Shown here piece after piece: positions 20,978 through 28,609 of a stretch of DNA of 64,000 bases. The DNA lies in assembly GCF_002093975.1 (NCBI RefSeq), contig NZ_KZ084330.1, positions 157,829 through 221,828 of the forward strand, in the 5' to 3' direction. The notes beneath the pieces were generated by a model, which worked only from the letters and a program-made list of their open reading frames with translations, was not told the DNA's origin and did not search any database. Each line of letters begins with the position of its first letter. Position 1 is the first letter of the stretch. The translations under genes were made by a program, and so were the position numbers. Source of the stretch: Thermoactinospora rubra (GTDB lineage: Bacteria; Actinomycetota; Actinomycetes; Streptosporangiales; Streptosporangiaceae).

Positions 20978-21285
20978 GCCGTTCCTCCCGCCGAGTCGAG
21001 CAGTGCGCGCACCGCCGCCTTGTAGTCCTCGAACGCCGCCCGGCCGCGCCTGGTCAGCGCGACGTAGGTGACCGGCGTGCGACCCTTGTGGGTCTTGGTG
21101 ATCTCGACGTAGCCCGCCTCCTCGAGCTTGCTGAGATGCACCGACAGGTTCCCCGCGGTCATCTCCAGCAGGTCCTTCAGGCTCGGGAAGGACAGGCGGT
21201 CGCCCTCGCGCAGGGTGCTGAGCGCCACCACCACGCGCAGCCTGGCCTGGGCGTGGATGACCGGGTCCAGCTCGACGCTCGTCAT
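20974..21285 (-). CDS. Small winged-helix transcriptional regulator
   Basis: A 103-residue protein with a winged helix (SFPSLKDLLEMTAGNLSVHLSKLEEAGYVEITKTHKGRTPVTYVALT) of the MarR/ArsR-like HTH_34 type that is usually found with ABC-2 exporters. The ATG overlaps the upstream gene stop by 4 bases, so it is made together with the exporter. The perfect palindrome at the operon promoter is its most likely target, giving autoregulation. Confidence 0.9.
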   Translation of the reverse strand: MTSVELDPVIHAQARLRVVVALSTLREGDRLSFPSLKDLLEMTAGNLSVHLSKLEEAGYVEITKTHKGRTPVTYVALTRRGRAAFEDYKAAVRALLDSAGGTA

Positions 21286-21902
21286 GCTGCCCGGTGCCTG
21301 TACACGATCCCGACGGCCGTGAAGGCGCCGCCCACCAGCACCGCGATCATCAGGTACGCCAGGCCGCCGCCCACCGTGGCCGCCACGCCGTCCACGATCG
21401 CCGTCCACGCGCCCAGCAGGAACATCCGCCAGTCCGTCCAGACCGCCGCGCCCGCCATGTAGAGGACGCCGACGACCAGGAGGGACACGGTGGTGAAGAG
21501 CAGGGGGATCTCGCTGTCCGGCAGGCGGGTGACGAAGTGTGAGCCGATGGCGCCCATCGCCACCATGCCGACGAACCACGCGAAGCCGTACATCATGCCC
21601 TGCTGGCTCGACCTGCCCTTGATCTGGAGGCTCGACCTGCTCAGCCCGGCCCCCATCACGACTCCCGCCAGGACCTGCGCGCCCATGAGGACGGCGAAGC
21701 ACACCTGCCAGGGGATGGTGACGATCGGGGTGCCGTCGAGCCCGGTGGCCAGGAAGTACGTCACGAAGCCGACGATCCACGCCAGGCCCCACGGGGTGTA
21801 GACGACCAGCGGGTTCGGGACGAGCTGGCGGAAGGTGGCGGCCTCCTGGCGCTCGATGATCCGCAGCGTCTCCTCGGGGCTCGGCGTCTGATCCTCGTCC
21901 AT
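21282..21902 (-). CDS. Membrane protein of unknown function, first gene of the exporter operon
   Basis: A 206-residue protein with an acidic N-terminus (MDEDQTPSPEETLRIIERQEAATFRQL) and five to six membrane helices. I do not recognise a characterised function; similar proteins commonly precede a winged-helix regulator and an ABC-2 exporter. I chose ATG 21902 because GGAGG lies four to nine bases upstream, rather than the ATG five codons earlier that lies inside the palindromic operator region. Confidence 0.85.
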   Translation of the reverse strand: MDEDQTPSPEETLRIIERQEAATFRQLVPNPLVVYTPWGLAWIVGFVTYFLATGLDGTPIVTIPWQVCFAVLMGAQVLAGVVMGAGLSRSSLQIKGRSSQQGMMYGFAWFVGMVAMGAIGSHFVTRLPDSEIPLLFTTVSLLVVGVLYMAGAAVWTDWRMFLLGAWTAIVDGVAATVGGGLAYLMIAVLVGGAFTAVGIVYRHRAA

Positions 21903-21912
21903 GTCACCTCCA

Positions 21913-21957
21913 TGCAAACTAGTTTGCAGTGTAAACCTGACTACGTTGCAAACTCAA
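21913..21957 (-). promoter_or_regulatory. Promoter and perfect palindromic operator of the exporter operon
   Basis: TGCAAACTAGTTTGCA (21913-21928) is a perfect 16-base palindrome. Reading leftward, a -35 TTGAGT (21952-21957) and a -10 TACACT (21928-21933) are 18 bases apart, so the palindrome covers the transcription start. A second half site TGCAAACT lies at 21947-21954, overlapping the -35 box. This arrangement fits repression by the small winged-helix protein encoded in the operon. Confidence 0.75.
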
Positions 21958-22107
21958 TCCCTCTGTGAAACAGGGGCTCAGGGGCCTCCGCCCGGCCGCA
22001 GGCCGCGGAACGGCTGAGCAGATGGTCGCGAGGGTGGCGAGGCGCGACGGGCCGCTTGATGGGCGCGCCGCGACGTCAGGCGACGTGGCGCTTCTCGCGG
22101 GGCCGCG

Positions 22108-23865
22108 TCATGCCGATCGGGTGAGCGCCTCCGACTCCCACAGGTCGCGGTAGTAGCCCGGCCGGTTGACGAGCTCCTCGTGCGTGCCGCGCTGGATCAC
22201 CTTGCCGCCCTCCAGCACGATGATCTCGTCCACCTGCTCCAGCCCCCTGAGCCGGTGGGTGACCATGAGGGTGGTACGGCCGTGCGTCGCGTCGAGCAGG
22301 TCGGCCATGAGCTCGTCGGCCGTGGCCTCGTCCAGCGCCTCGGCGGGCTCGTCGAGCAGGAGGATCGGCGGGTCGTACAGCAGCGCCCGCGCCAGCGCCA
22401 GGCGCTGGAGCTGGCCGCCCGACACCGTGCGGGCGTCCTCGCCCAGCTCGGCGTCCCATCCCACGCTCTCCACCCAGGCGTCGAGCCTGGCCTGCCGTAC
22501 GGCTCGCGCCAGCTCCTCATCATCCGCGTCGGGGCCGGCGAGGCGGAGGTTGTCGCGCAGCGTGGCCTGGAAGACGTACGGGTCCTGGGTCAGGCCGGTC
22601 ATGAGCGTGCGGACGTCGTCGGAGCGCAGGTCGCGCACGTCGACGCCGTTGACGGTGATCGTCCCGCCCTCGGGCTCCACCAGGCGCATCAGCGTCGCCA
22701 GCAGGGTGGATTTGCCCGCTCCGCTGGGGCCGACGAGCACCACCCGCTTGCCGGGCGTGAGGGTGAGGCTGACGCCGTCCAGCGCCGGCCGGGTCATGGA
22801 GTCCGTCGCTTCGGGTGCGGCGTCGCCGGAGTCCCGGGGCGCGTGCCGTACCACCAGATCCCGGACCTCCACCGTCAGCGGGCCACGGGGGAGGGGCGCG
22901 GGGGCGGCGGGCTCGGTGATGGCCGGGGGAGTGGCGCGCACGTCCCGCAGGCGGCGGACGGCGGCCAGGATCCCGGCGAGCCGCTCACCGGCCGCGGCCA
23001 GCGGCAACACCGGCTCGAAGGCCACCAGCGACATCAGAGCGAGCACCGCGGTCCCCACGGTGTCGACGCCCGCGTTCTGCGCGAGCAGTACGATGGCGGC
23101 GACGGTCAGGCCCTGCGTCAGCACGCCGAACGACAGGGCGGCGGCATGGACGCGGGCCTGGCGGCGTTCGAGGGCGGCCAGCTGGTCGTCGGCGTCCAGG
23201 GCGGAGCGGAGGGCGCGGTCGCCGGCGCCGTAGGCGGCCAGGTCGGCGGCGCCGTGCACCAGGTCGGCGGTGCGGGCCGCCAGCGCCGCGCGGGCGGGGG
23301 CGATGCGGGCCGACCAGCGGCGCGTGGCGGCGGCCGTCCCGGCGGGCAGCAGCACTCCCGCGACCGCCAGGCCGGCGAAGAGCACGAGGGCCGCCGACGG
23401 CAGGACGCCCAGGCCGATGGCTACGGCCGCGACCGAGGTGATGAGCGCGGCGGCGGCGGGCAGCAGGCAGCGCACGAGCAGGTCCTGGACGGCCTCGGTG
23501 TCGTCGACCATCCGGCTCAGCAGGTCCGCGCCGCCCTGGCGGGGGGTGTGGGGCGGGATCAGGGACTCGTAGAGGCGCTCGCGCGTGGTGGCCTGGGCGC
23601 GCAGCGCCACGTCGTGGCCGGTGAGGCGCTCGGCGTAGCGGAAGACGCCCCGGCTGGTGGCGAACGCGCGCACGGCGACGATGGCGACGCTCAGCGCGGC
23701 GAGCGGCGGCTGCTCGGCGGCGCGTGTGATGAGCCAGGCCGCCGTGGCGATCAGGCCCAGCCCGGTCAGCTCGGCCGCCGCCCCCGCCAGCACGGCGTAC
23801 GCCAGCCGCACGCCCATCCGCCGCTCTCGCCGCGCCGCCACCCGCTCCTGAGGCGTGTGCGTCAT
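22108..23865 (-). CDS. cydC: Thiol reductant ABC exporter subunit CydC
   Basis: A 585-residue half-transporter: six membrane helices (about 1-310) followed by an ATPase domain with Walker A GPSGAGKST, signature VSGGQLQRLALA and Walker B ILLLDEPAEALD. CydDC exports glutathione/cysteine-type thiols and is needed to assemble cytochrome bd. The start overlaps the cydD stop by 4 bases. It is the last gene of the cydABDC operon. Confidence 0.94.
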   Translation of the reverse strand: MTHTPQERVAARRERRMGVRLAYAVLAGAAAELTGLGLIATAAWLITRAAEQPPLAALSVAIVAVRAFATSRGVFRYAERLTGHDVALRAQATTRERLYESLIPPHTPRQGGADLLSRMVDDTEAVQDLLVRCLLPAAAALITSVAAVAIGLGVLPSAALVLFAGLAVAGVLLPAGTAAATRRWSARIAPARAALAARTADLVHGAADLAAYGAGDRALRSALDADDQLAALERRQARVHAAALSFGVLTQGLTVAAIVLLAQNAGVDTVGTAVLALMSLVAFEPVLPLAAAGERLAGILAAVRRLRDVRATPPAITEPAAPAPLPRGPLTVEVRDLVVRHAPRDSGDAAPEATDSMTRPALDGVSLTLTPGKRVVLVGPSGAGKSTLLATLMRLVEPEGGTITVNGVDVRDLRSDDVRTLMTGLTQDPYVFQATLRDNLRLAGPDADDEELARAVRQARLDAWVESVGWDAELGEDARTVSGGQLQRLALARALLYDPPILLLDEPAEALDEATADELMADLLDATHGRTTLMVTHRLRGLEQVDEIIVLEGGKVIQRGTHEELVNRPGYYRDLWESEALTRSA

Positions 23866-25559
23866 CGCCCGTCCTCCGCGCTCGGCCGCTTCCCGCCCGT
23901 GAGCTCCCGGCGCGGCGTGTCCGCGACCACCCGGCCCTCGTGGATCCGCACCACCCGGTCCGCGAGGTCGATCATGGCGGGGCGGTGCGCGACGATCACG
24001 GCCGTCCTTCCCTTGCTCAGCTCCGCGGTGGCCGCCACGATGGCCGCCTCGCTGCGCCCGTCCAGCCGCGCCGTCGGCTCATCCAGCACCAGCAGCGACG
24101 TGTCCGGGCGGCAGAACGCCCGGGCCAGGGCGATGCGCTGGCGCTGGCCCGCCGACAGGTTCGCCCCGCGCTCGCCCACCTGCGTCGCGTACCCCTCGGG
24201 CAGCGCGGCGACGAACTCCTCCGCGTGCGCCTGCCGCGCCGCCCGCCGTACCTCGTCGAGCGAGGCCCCGGGAGCGCCCAGCCTGATGTTGTCGGCGATC
24301 GAGACCGCGAACAGGTGGGGCCGCTGCGCCACGAAGGCGGTCTCCGCCCGCCAGGCCTCCAGGTCCAGCTCCCGCAGGTCGACCCCGTCGACGAGCACCC
24401 GCCCGTCGCCAGGGGACAGGAAGCCGAGGATGAGGTTGAGCAGCGTGGTCTTGCCGCCCCCGCTCTCGCCCACGAGGGCCACGCGCTCGCCGGGCGCGAT
24501 GACCAGCGAGACGTCCTCCACCGCGGCGTCGTCGCGGCCGGGGTAGGAGGCCGTCACCCGCTCCAGGCGGATCTCCGGCGGCCGCGCGCCCCGCCCGGGC
24601 CGCCGCAGGCCGCCGGAGGGGGAGGGCGCATCCGCCGCGGGCTTCAGGAGCGCGAAGGCCGCGTCGGCCGCCGCCACGCCCTCCATCGAGGCGTGGAAGC
24701 GGGTGCCCATGACGCGCAGCGGCAGGTACGCCTCCGGCGCCAGCAGCAGCACCAGCAAGGCCGTGGACAGGTCGAGCGTCCCGCCGAGGAGGCGCAGCCC
24801 GATGGGGACGGCCACCAGCGCGAGCGACAGCGACGCGCACAGCTCCAGCACCAGCGCCGACAGGAAGGCCACGCGGAGCGTGCGCATGGTGGCGCCGCGG
24901 TGCGCGTCGGCCACGGCGCGCACGACGGTGGCCTGGTGGCGGGCCCGGCCGAAGGCGCGGAGCGTGGGCAGGCCCCGCACCACGTCGAGGAAGTGCCCGC
25001 CGAGCCGGGACAGCGCGTGGAACTGCCGCTCGGTGACGGCCTTGGTGTGCATGCCGACCAGCGCGCCGAAGACCGGGATGAGGGGCAGCGTGACCAGGAC
25101 GATGACCGCGCTGCCCAGGTCGGCGGCGAAGAGCCGGATGAGGACGGCCAGCGGCACGACCCCCGCGACGGCGACCGCGGGCAGGTAGCCGGTCAGGTAG
25201 GGGTCGAGCCGGTCCAGGCCCCGGCCGACGAGCGTGACCAGCTCGCCGGAGCGGTGGCCGGCGAGCCGGACCGGGCCGAGGGCGCCGAAGCGCTCCAGCA
25301 GGCGGTGGCGCAGGGCGGACTTCAGCCCGGTGGCCATGCGCCCGCCGTACAGGCCCTGGACCCAGCCCAGCAGGCCGCGCAGCGCGAAGACGAGCACGAG
25401 CCAGCCCAGGGCCGCGGCGGTGAAGCGGCCCGACAGCACCCCGGCCAGCAGCTCGGCCTGGACCAGCACGAGCAGGCCGGCGAGCACGGCTGCGCCCACG
25501 GCGACCGCGAGGTGCGCGCGGACCGTCGCCCGCAGCAGCCGCATGAGGTCCTTGTGCAC
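23862..25559 (-). CDS. cydD: Thiol reductant ABC exporter subunit CydD
   Basis: A 565-residue half-transporter partner of CydC. Membrane helices occupy about 1-310 and the ATPase domain has Walker A GESGGGKTT, signature LSAGQRQRIALA and Walker B LVLDEPTARLD. Note GGGK rather than the usual GSGK or GAGK in Walker A. I start at GTG 25559 (VHKDLMRLL) with AGGGGG just upstream; ATG 25544, preceded by AAGGA, is equally possible and would remove five residues. It follows cydB by 17 bases. Confidence 0.92.
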   Translation of the reverse strand: MHKDLMRLLRATVRAHLAVAVGAAVLAGLLVLVQAELLAGVLSGRFTAAALGWLVLVFALRGLLGWVQGLYGGRMATGLKSALRHRLLERFGALGPVRLAGHRSGELVTLVGRGLDRLDPYLTGYLPAVAVAGVVPLAVLIRLFAADLGSAVIVLVTLPLIPVFGALVGMHTKAVTERQFHALSRLGGHFLDVVRGLPTLRAFGRARHQATVVRAVADAHRGATMRTLRVAFLSALVLELCASLSLALVAVPIGLRLLGGTLDLSTALLVLLLAPEAYLPLRVMGTRFHASMEGVAAADAAFALLKPAADAPSPSGGLRRPGRGARPPEIRLERVTASYPGRDDAAVEDVSLVIAPGERVALVGESGGGKTTLLNLILGFLSPGDGRVLVDGVDLRELDLEAWRAETAFVAQRPHLFAVSIADNIRLGAPGASLDEVRRAARQAHAEEFVAALPEGYATQVGERGANLSAGQRQRIALARAFCRPDTSLLVLDEPTARLDGRSEAAIVAATAELSKGRTAVIVAHRPAMIDLADRVVRIHEGRVVADTPRRELTGGKRPSAEDGR

Positions 25560-25576
25560 GTGCCCCCTACAAGCCC

Positions 25577-26326
25577 CTAGAAGAACGACGGAATGCGGTC
25601 GGAGGTGCGGAAGGCGCGCCACACCCACACCTGCGCCCCGACGATGACGGGTGCGAACGGCACCACCATAAGGCCCAGGGTGGTCAGCGTCGCCGAGGGG
25701 GCCGAGTGCTCCAGAAGGTATCCTGCGGCGCCGACAAGCACGATGATCGCGGGGGCGGCGGCCACGAGGCCGGACAGCAGCAGGTCGCGCCCGGAGCGGG
25801 TGACCCCGGCGAAGCCCTTGAGCCGCCAGCCGAGGAAGGTCCACCCGTGGAAGGCGAAGGCGAGGGCGACGAACGCCCCCACCAGGATGCCGATGGGATG
25901 GATCGGGCCGCTGCCGGTGGCCAGGGCGTACAGGGCCATGCCCCAGCCCATCGCCAGCCCCAGCGAGCCCCCCGCGATGGCCAGGTCCCACAGGGCGCGC
26001 CAGCCGTCGCCGTCGGCGCGGCGGCGGAACCACAGCCCCGCGTCCCGCAGCACCCAGGACACGAGCATGGCCACGACCAGCGGGTACAGCGAGAACAGGA
26101 TCTCGCCCTCCAGGGCCGGATACACGCCGATCAGCGTGCCGGCGACGGCCACCAGCCACACCTCGTTGGCCAGCACGAAGGGCGCGACGGCGGCGACCAT
26201 GCGGTCGCGCCGCTCCTGGGTGCGGCCCAGCACCGGCAGCAGCAGGCCCACCCCCAGGTCGAAGCCCTCCAGCGCGAAGTAGCCGGCGAGCAGCACGGCG
26301 AAGACGGCGAACCACAGCGTTTCCAT
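25577..26326 (-). CDS. cydB: Compact cytochrome bd oxidase subunit II (CydB)
   Basis: A 249-residue membrane protein recognisable as CydB from its start (WFAVFAVLLAGYFALEGFDLGVG) and from NEVWL followed by AGTLIGVYPALE. It is about 90-130 residues shorter than usual CydB, yet begins and ends like one (final helix then GAQVWVWRAF), so it is compact and not truncated by mutation. The normally conserved WDGN segment reads VLAN here, so the Trp-Asp pair that lines a proton channel in E. coli (W57, D58) is missing. It sits between cydA and cydD with AGGAG before the ATG. Confidence 0.88.
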   Translation of the reverse strand: METLWFAVFAVLLAGYFALEGFDLGVGLLLPVLGRTQERRDRMVAAVAPFVLANEVWLVAVAGTLIGVYPALEGEILFSLYPLVVAMLVSWVLRDAGLWFRRRADGDGWRALWDLAIAGGSLGLAMGWGMALYALATGSGPIHPIGILVGAFVALAFAFHGWTFLGWRLKGFAGVTRSGRDLLLSGLVAAAPAIIVLVGAAGYLLEHSAPSATLTTLGLMVVPFAPVIVGAQVWVWRAFRTSDRIPSFF

Positions 26327-26335
26327 CGAGGTCTC

Positions 26336-27484
26336 CTAGCGGGTCAGCGCGGGCGCGGCGCCCAGGGTGACGGCGGCGGGCCCGCGCCGCACGACGCGGG
26401 CGATGAGGGCGTAGTCGACGACGGCCAGCAGGCCGAGCACGCCGGCGAAGGCGGCGAAGGAGCCGCCGACCATGCCCGGGGTCAGCCCGGGCGACATCGC
26501 GTCGGCGACGGTGAGCTTGCCCCAGATCATCCAGGGCTGCCGCCCGATCTCCCTGGCCATCCAGCCGAGGATCACCGCCAGGAACGGCAGCGGCGTCATC
26601 AGCATGAGGATCGGATGGATCCAGCGCCAGCGCGGCAGGAAGGCGACCAGCGGCAGCATGACGAACGGCACGACGAGCATGAGCAGCTCGCCGATGAGGA
26701 TCATGAACCCGAGCCCCAGCGCGGCGCCCGCGTTGCCCTCGAACTTGCCCTCGTGCACCCCGGCGAACTGGGCGAACCCGAAGCCGACGGTCAGCAGGAC
26801 GCCGATGGCGGCCACCACCACGCCCAGCCTCATCGAGCGGGTGAACAGGGCCTGGTCGGGGGTACGGCGCAGCAGCTGGTAGGCGCTCGCGCCGACCATC
26901 ACCATGCCGCCGGTGGTCAGGGCGGCCCCGATGATGTGGGGGAAGGCGAAGATGAGCGCCTCGTTCGTCATGAGCGCCCCGAAGTCGGTCAGCTCCAGCC
27001 GGTCGCCCAGGTCCCGGACGCCCACCGGGTTCTGCAGGAACGAGTTGCCGATCATGATGTAGAACGCGCTGGCGTAGGCGGTGGCGGTCACGAGCCAGAT
27101 GCACGCCACGTGCAGCCACTTGGGCAGCCGCTGCCAGCCGAAGATCCACAGGCCGAGGAACGTCGACTCCAGGAAGAAGGCGACGAGCGTCTCCATGGCC
27201 AGGGGCGCGCCGAAGACGTCGCCCGCGTAGTGGGTCAGCCCGCTCCAGGTCAGCCCGAACTGGAACTCCATCACCAGCCCGGTGACGATGCCCACGGCGT
27301 AGTTGATGAGGTAGATCTGCCCCCAGAAGCGGGTCATCTGCGCGTCCAGGGGGTTGCCCGTGAGCGCCCAGCGGGTGTTCACGATCGCCACGAGCGGGGC
27401 CAGGCCCAGGGTGAGCACCACGAACAGGAAGTGCAGGTTTCCCGTGACCGCGAACTGCAGCCGGGCCAGGTCGACGACGTCCAT
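26336..27484 (-). CDS. cydA: Compact cytochrome bd oxidase subunit I (CydA), Q-loop missing
   Basis: A 382-residue subunit I. The start RLQFAVTGNLHFLF, the segment GAPLAMETLVAFFLESTF and the late GRQPW motif are diagnostic. By alignment to E. coli, the ligands His19, Glu99, Glu107, His186 and Glu445 correspond to His18, Glu98, Glu106, His183 and Glu312. The protein is 70-140 residues shorter than usual because the extracytoplasmic Q-loop (quinol site) is reduced to a few residues after AGVHEGKFEG, and the position of Met393, the second ligand of heme b558, appears to be Ala255. The electron donor may therefore differ from a normal quinol oxidase. GGAG precedes the ATG. Confidence 0.9.
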   Translation of the reverse strand: MDVVDLARLQFAVTGNLHFLFVVLTLGLAPLVAIVNTRWALTGNPLDAQMTRFWGQIYLINYAVGIVTGLVMEFQFGLTWSGLTHYAGDVFGAPLAMETLVAFFLESTFLGLWIFGWQRLPKWLHVACIWLVTATAYASAFYIMIGNSFLQNPVGVRDLGDRLELTDFGALMTNEALIFAFPHIIGAALTTGGMVMVGASAYQLLRRTPDQALFTRSMRLGVVVAAIGVLLTVGFGFAQFAGVHEGKFEGNAGAALGLGFMILIGELLMLVVPFVMLPLVAFLPRWRWIHPILMLMTPLPFLAVILGWMAREIGRQPWMIWGKLTVADAMSPGLTPGMVGGSFAAFAGVLGLLAVVDYALIARVVRRGPAAVTLGAAPALTR

Positions 27485-27496
27485 GCGAACTCCGTA

Positions 27497-27546
27497 GTTA
27501 TGTCTGCCTACATATAGAGAGTCTACATATAGCGTGCCTACATGAG
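27497..27546. promoter_or_regulatory. Shared cydA/padR promoter region with three phased CTACAT repeats
   Basis: CTACAT occurs at 27508, 27523 and 27538, an exact 15-base period, and the first two copies extend to CTACATATAG. An inverted repeat TATGT, six bases, ACATA (27499-27514) overlaps the first copy and resembles PadR operators (ATGT...ACAT). For cydA (leftward) a -35 TAGACT (27520-27525) and a -10 CATAAC (27497-27502) are 17 bases apart, so the repeats cover the promoter. Confidence 0.7.
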
Positions 27547-27558
27547 TACGATGGTCGT

Positions 27559-27888
27559 GTGAATTCCGACGCCCTCCGCGGCCACATGGACGCGCTGATC
27601 CTGTCCGTGCTCGAAGACCGGCCGCTCCACGGCTACGCGATCATCGAGGCGCTCCAGGAACGCAGCGGGGGCGCGCTGAACGTGCCGACGGGCACGCTGT
27701 ACCCCGCGCTGCGCAGGCTGGAGCGGATCGGCTACCTGACCAGCGAGTGGGCCACGGTCGGGGGACGCAAGCGGCGCACCTACCGGCTGACGGCCGCGGG
27801 CCGGCGGCAGCTCGCCGGGGAGCGGTCGGCCTGGCAGGCCTTCACCGCGGCGATCGGCAGCGTGCTCACGCCCAGAGGCGCCGGGTGA
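27559..27888 (+). CDS. PadR-family transcriptional regulator
   Basis: A 109-residue winged-helix protein with the PadR hallmark LHGYAIIEALQERSGGALNVPTGTLYPALRRLERIG. It is divergent from cydA and 74 bases away, facing an array of repeats that probably serve as its operators. Control of cydABDC and of itself is the simplest reading. The GTG start has no ribosome binding site, so translation may be leaderless. Its last 23 bases overlap the end of the convergent membrane protein gene. Confidence 0.92.
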   Translation: MNSDALRGHMDALILSVLEDRPLHGYAIIEALQERSGGALNVPTGTLYPALRRLERIGYLTSEWATVGGRKRRTYRLTAAGRRQLAGERSAWQAFTAAIGSVLTPRGAG

Positions 27889-28519
27889 GCCGCTGGCACT
27901 GCGCCGCGACATAGATCTGGGCCAGCGTGAAGAGCCAGGAGGTCAGCGCCAGCAGCGTGCCGGGCAGGTAGTCGGAGAATCCCTGCGGCCCGTCGGCGCC
28001 CGCCGTCAGCGCCAGCGACAGCAGCCCGGAGCAGACCAGGAACGCCCAGCAGTACCACGCCAGGCCACGCGTCACCGGCAGGGCGCGGGAACGCCGCCGC
28101 AGCGCGACCAGTGCGGCGGCGCCCAGAGCGCCGGAGAGGATCTGCAGGATGTCCAGCGCGCGCGCCACGGGGACGAACCACTCCGGGCGGTTGGCCCAGT
28201 CGTTCACGTCGTAGGGGAAGGCCCGCCAGATCAGGCTCCACAGCAGGCAGATCAGCGGCGTGGACAGGAACATCAGCCACGCCAGCCGCCGTCCCGCGCA
28301 GATGACGAGCTCCTCCTGGAAGCCGGGCGCGATCTCGCCGACCGCGCCGAACTCCGCCACCGCCCTGCGCTCGGCCTCGGTCCTGTCGAGCCCGCCGGCC
28401 TGGTAGGCCTCCGCCGCGTCCAGCAGGCTGTGCCTGGCCTCGACGACCATATCCCGCTTCGGGCCGTGCGGTCCGCGGAGGGTCCGGGACAGATCGGCCA
28501 CGTAGTCGTCGATGAGCAT
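27866..28519 (-). CDS. Membrane protein with N-terminal HAAS-type (permease prefix) domain
   Basis: A 217-residue protein. Residues 1-75 (LIDDYVADLSRTLRG ... EARHSLLDAAEAYQAGG ... ERRAVAEFGAVGEIA) match the HAAS-type domain that commonly accompanies PadR regulators, and the rest contains about four membrane helices. HAAS proteins and PadR often form a functional pair in signal transduction, but here the two genes are convergent with overlapping 3' ends instead of an operon. Specific function is unknown. Confidence 0.85.
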   Translation of the reverse strand: MLIDDYVADLSRTLRGPHGPKRDMVVEARHSLLDAAEAYQAGGLDRTEAERRAVAEFGAVGEIAPGFQEELVICAGRRLAWLMFLSTPLICLLWSLIWRAFPYDVNDWANRPEWFVPVARALDILQILSGALGAAALVALRRRSRALPVTRGLAWYCWAFLVCSGLLSLALTAGADGPQGFSDYLPGTLLALTSWLFTLAQIYVAAQCQRLTRRLWA

Positions 28520-28609
28520 GCGGCCAAGTCTAGGAAGCGGCGGGCAGGGGGCGGATCAGGGTTGTCCCGGATTGTGTCCTGGGGGCTTCGCGTCCTGAGG
28601 ACCCGCCGG

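Noticed and set aside
25577..27484. cydA and cydB as broken genes
   Set aside because: Both have normal starts, ribosome binding sites, conserved N- and C-terminal motifs and open frames; the missing parts are internal and clean, so divergence is more likely than decay.
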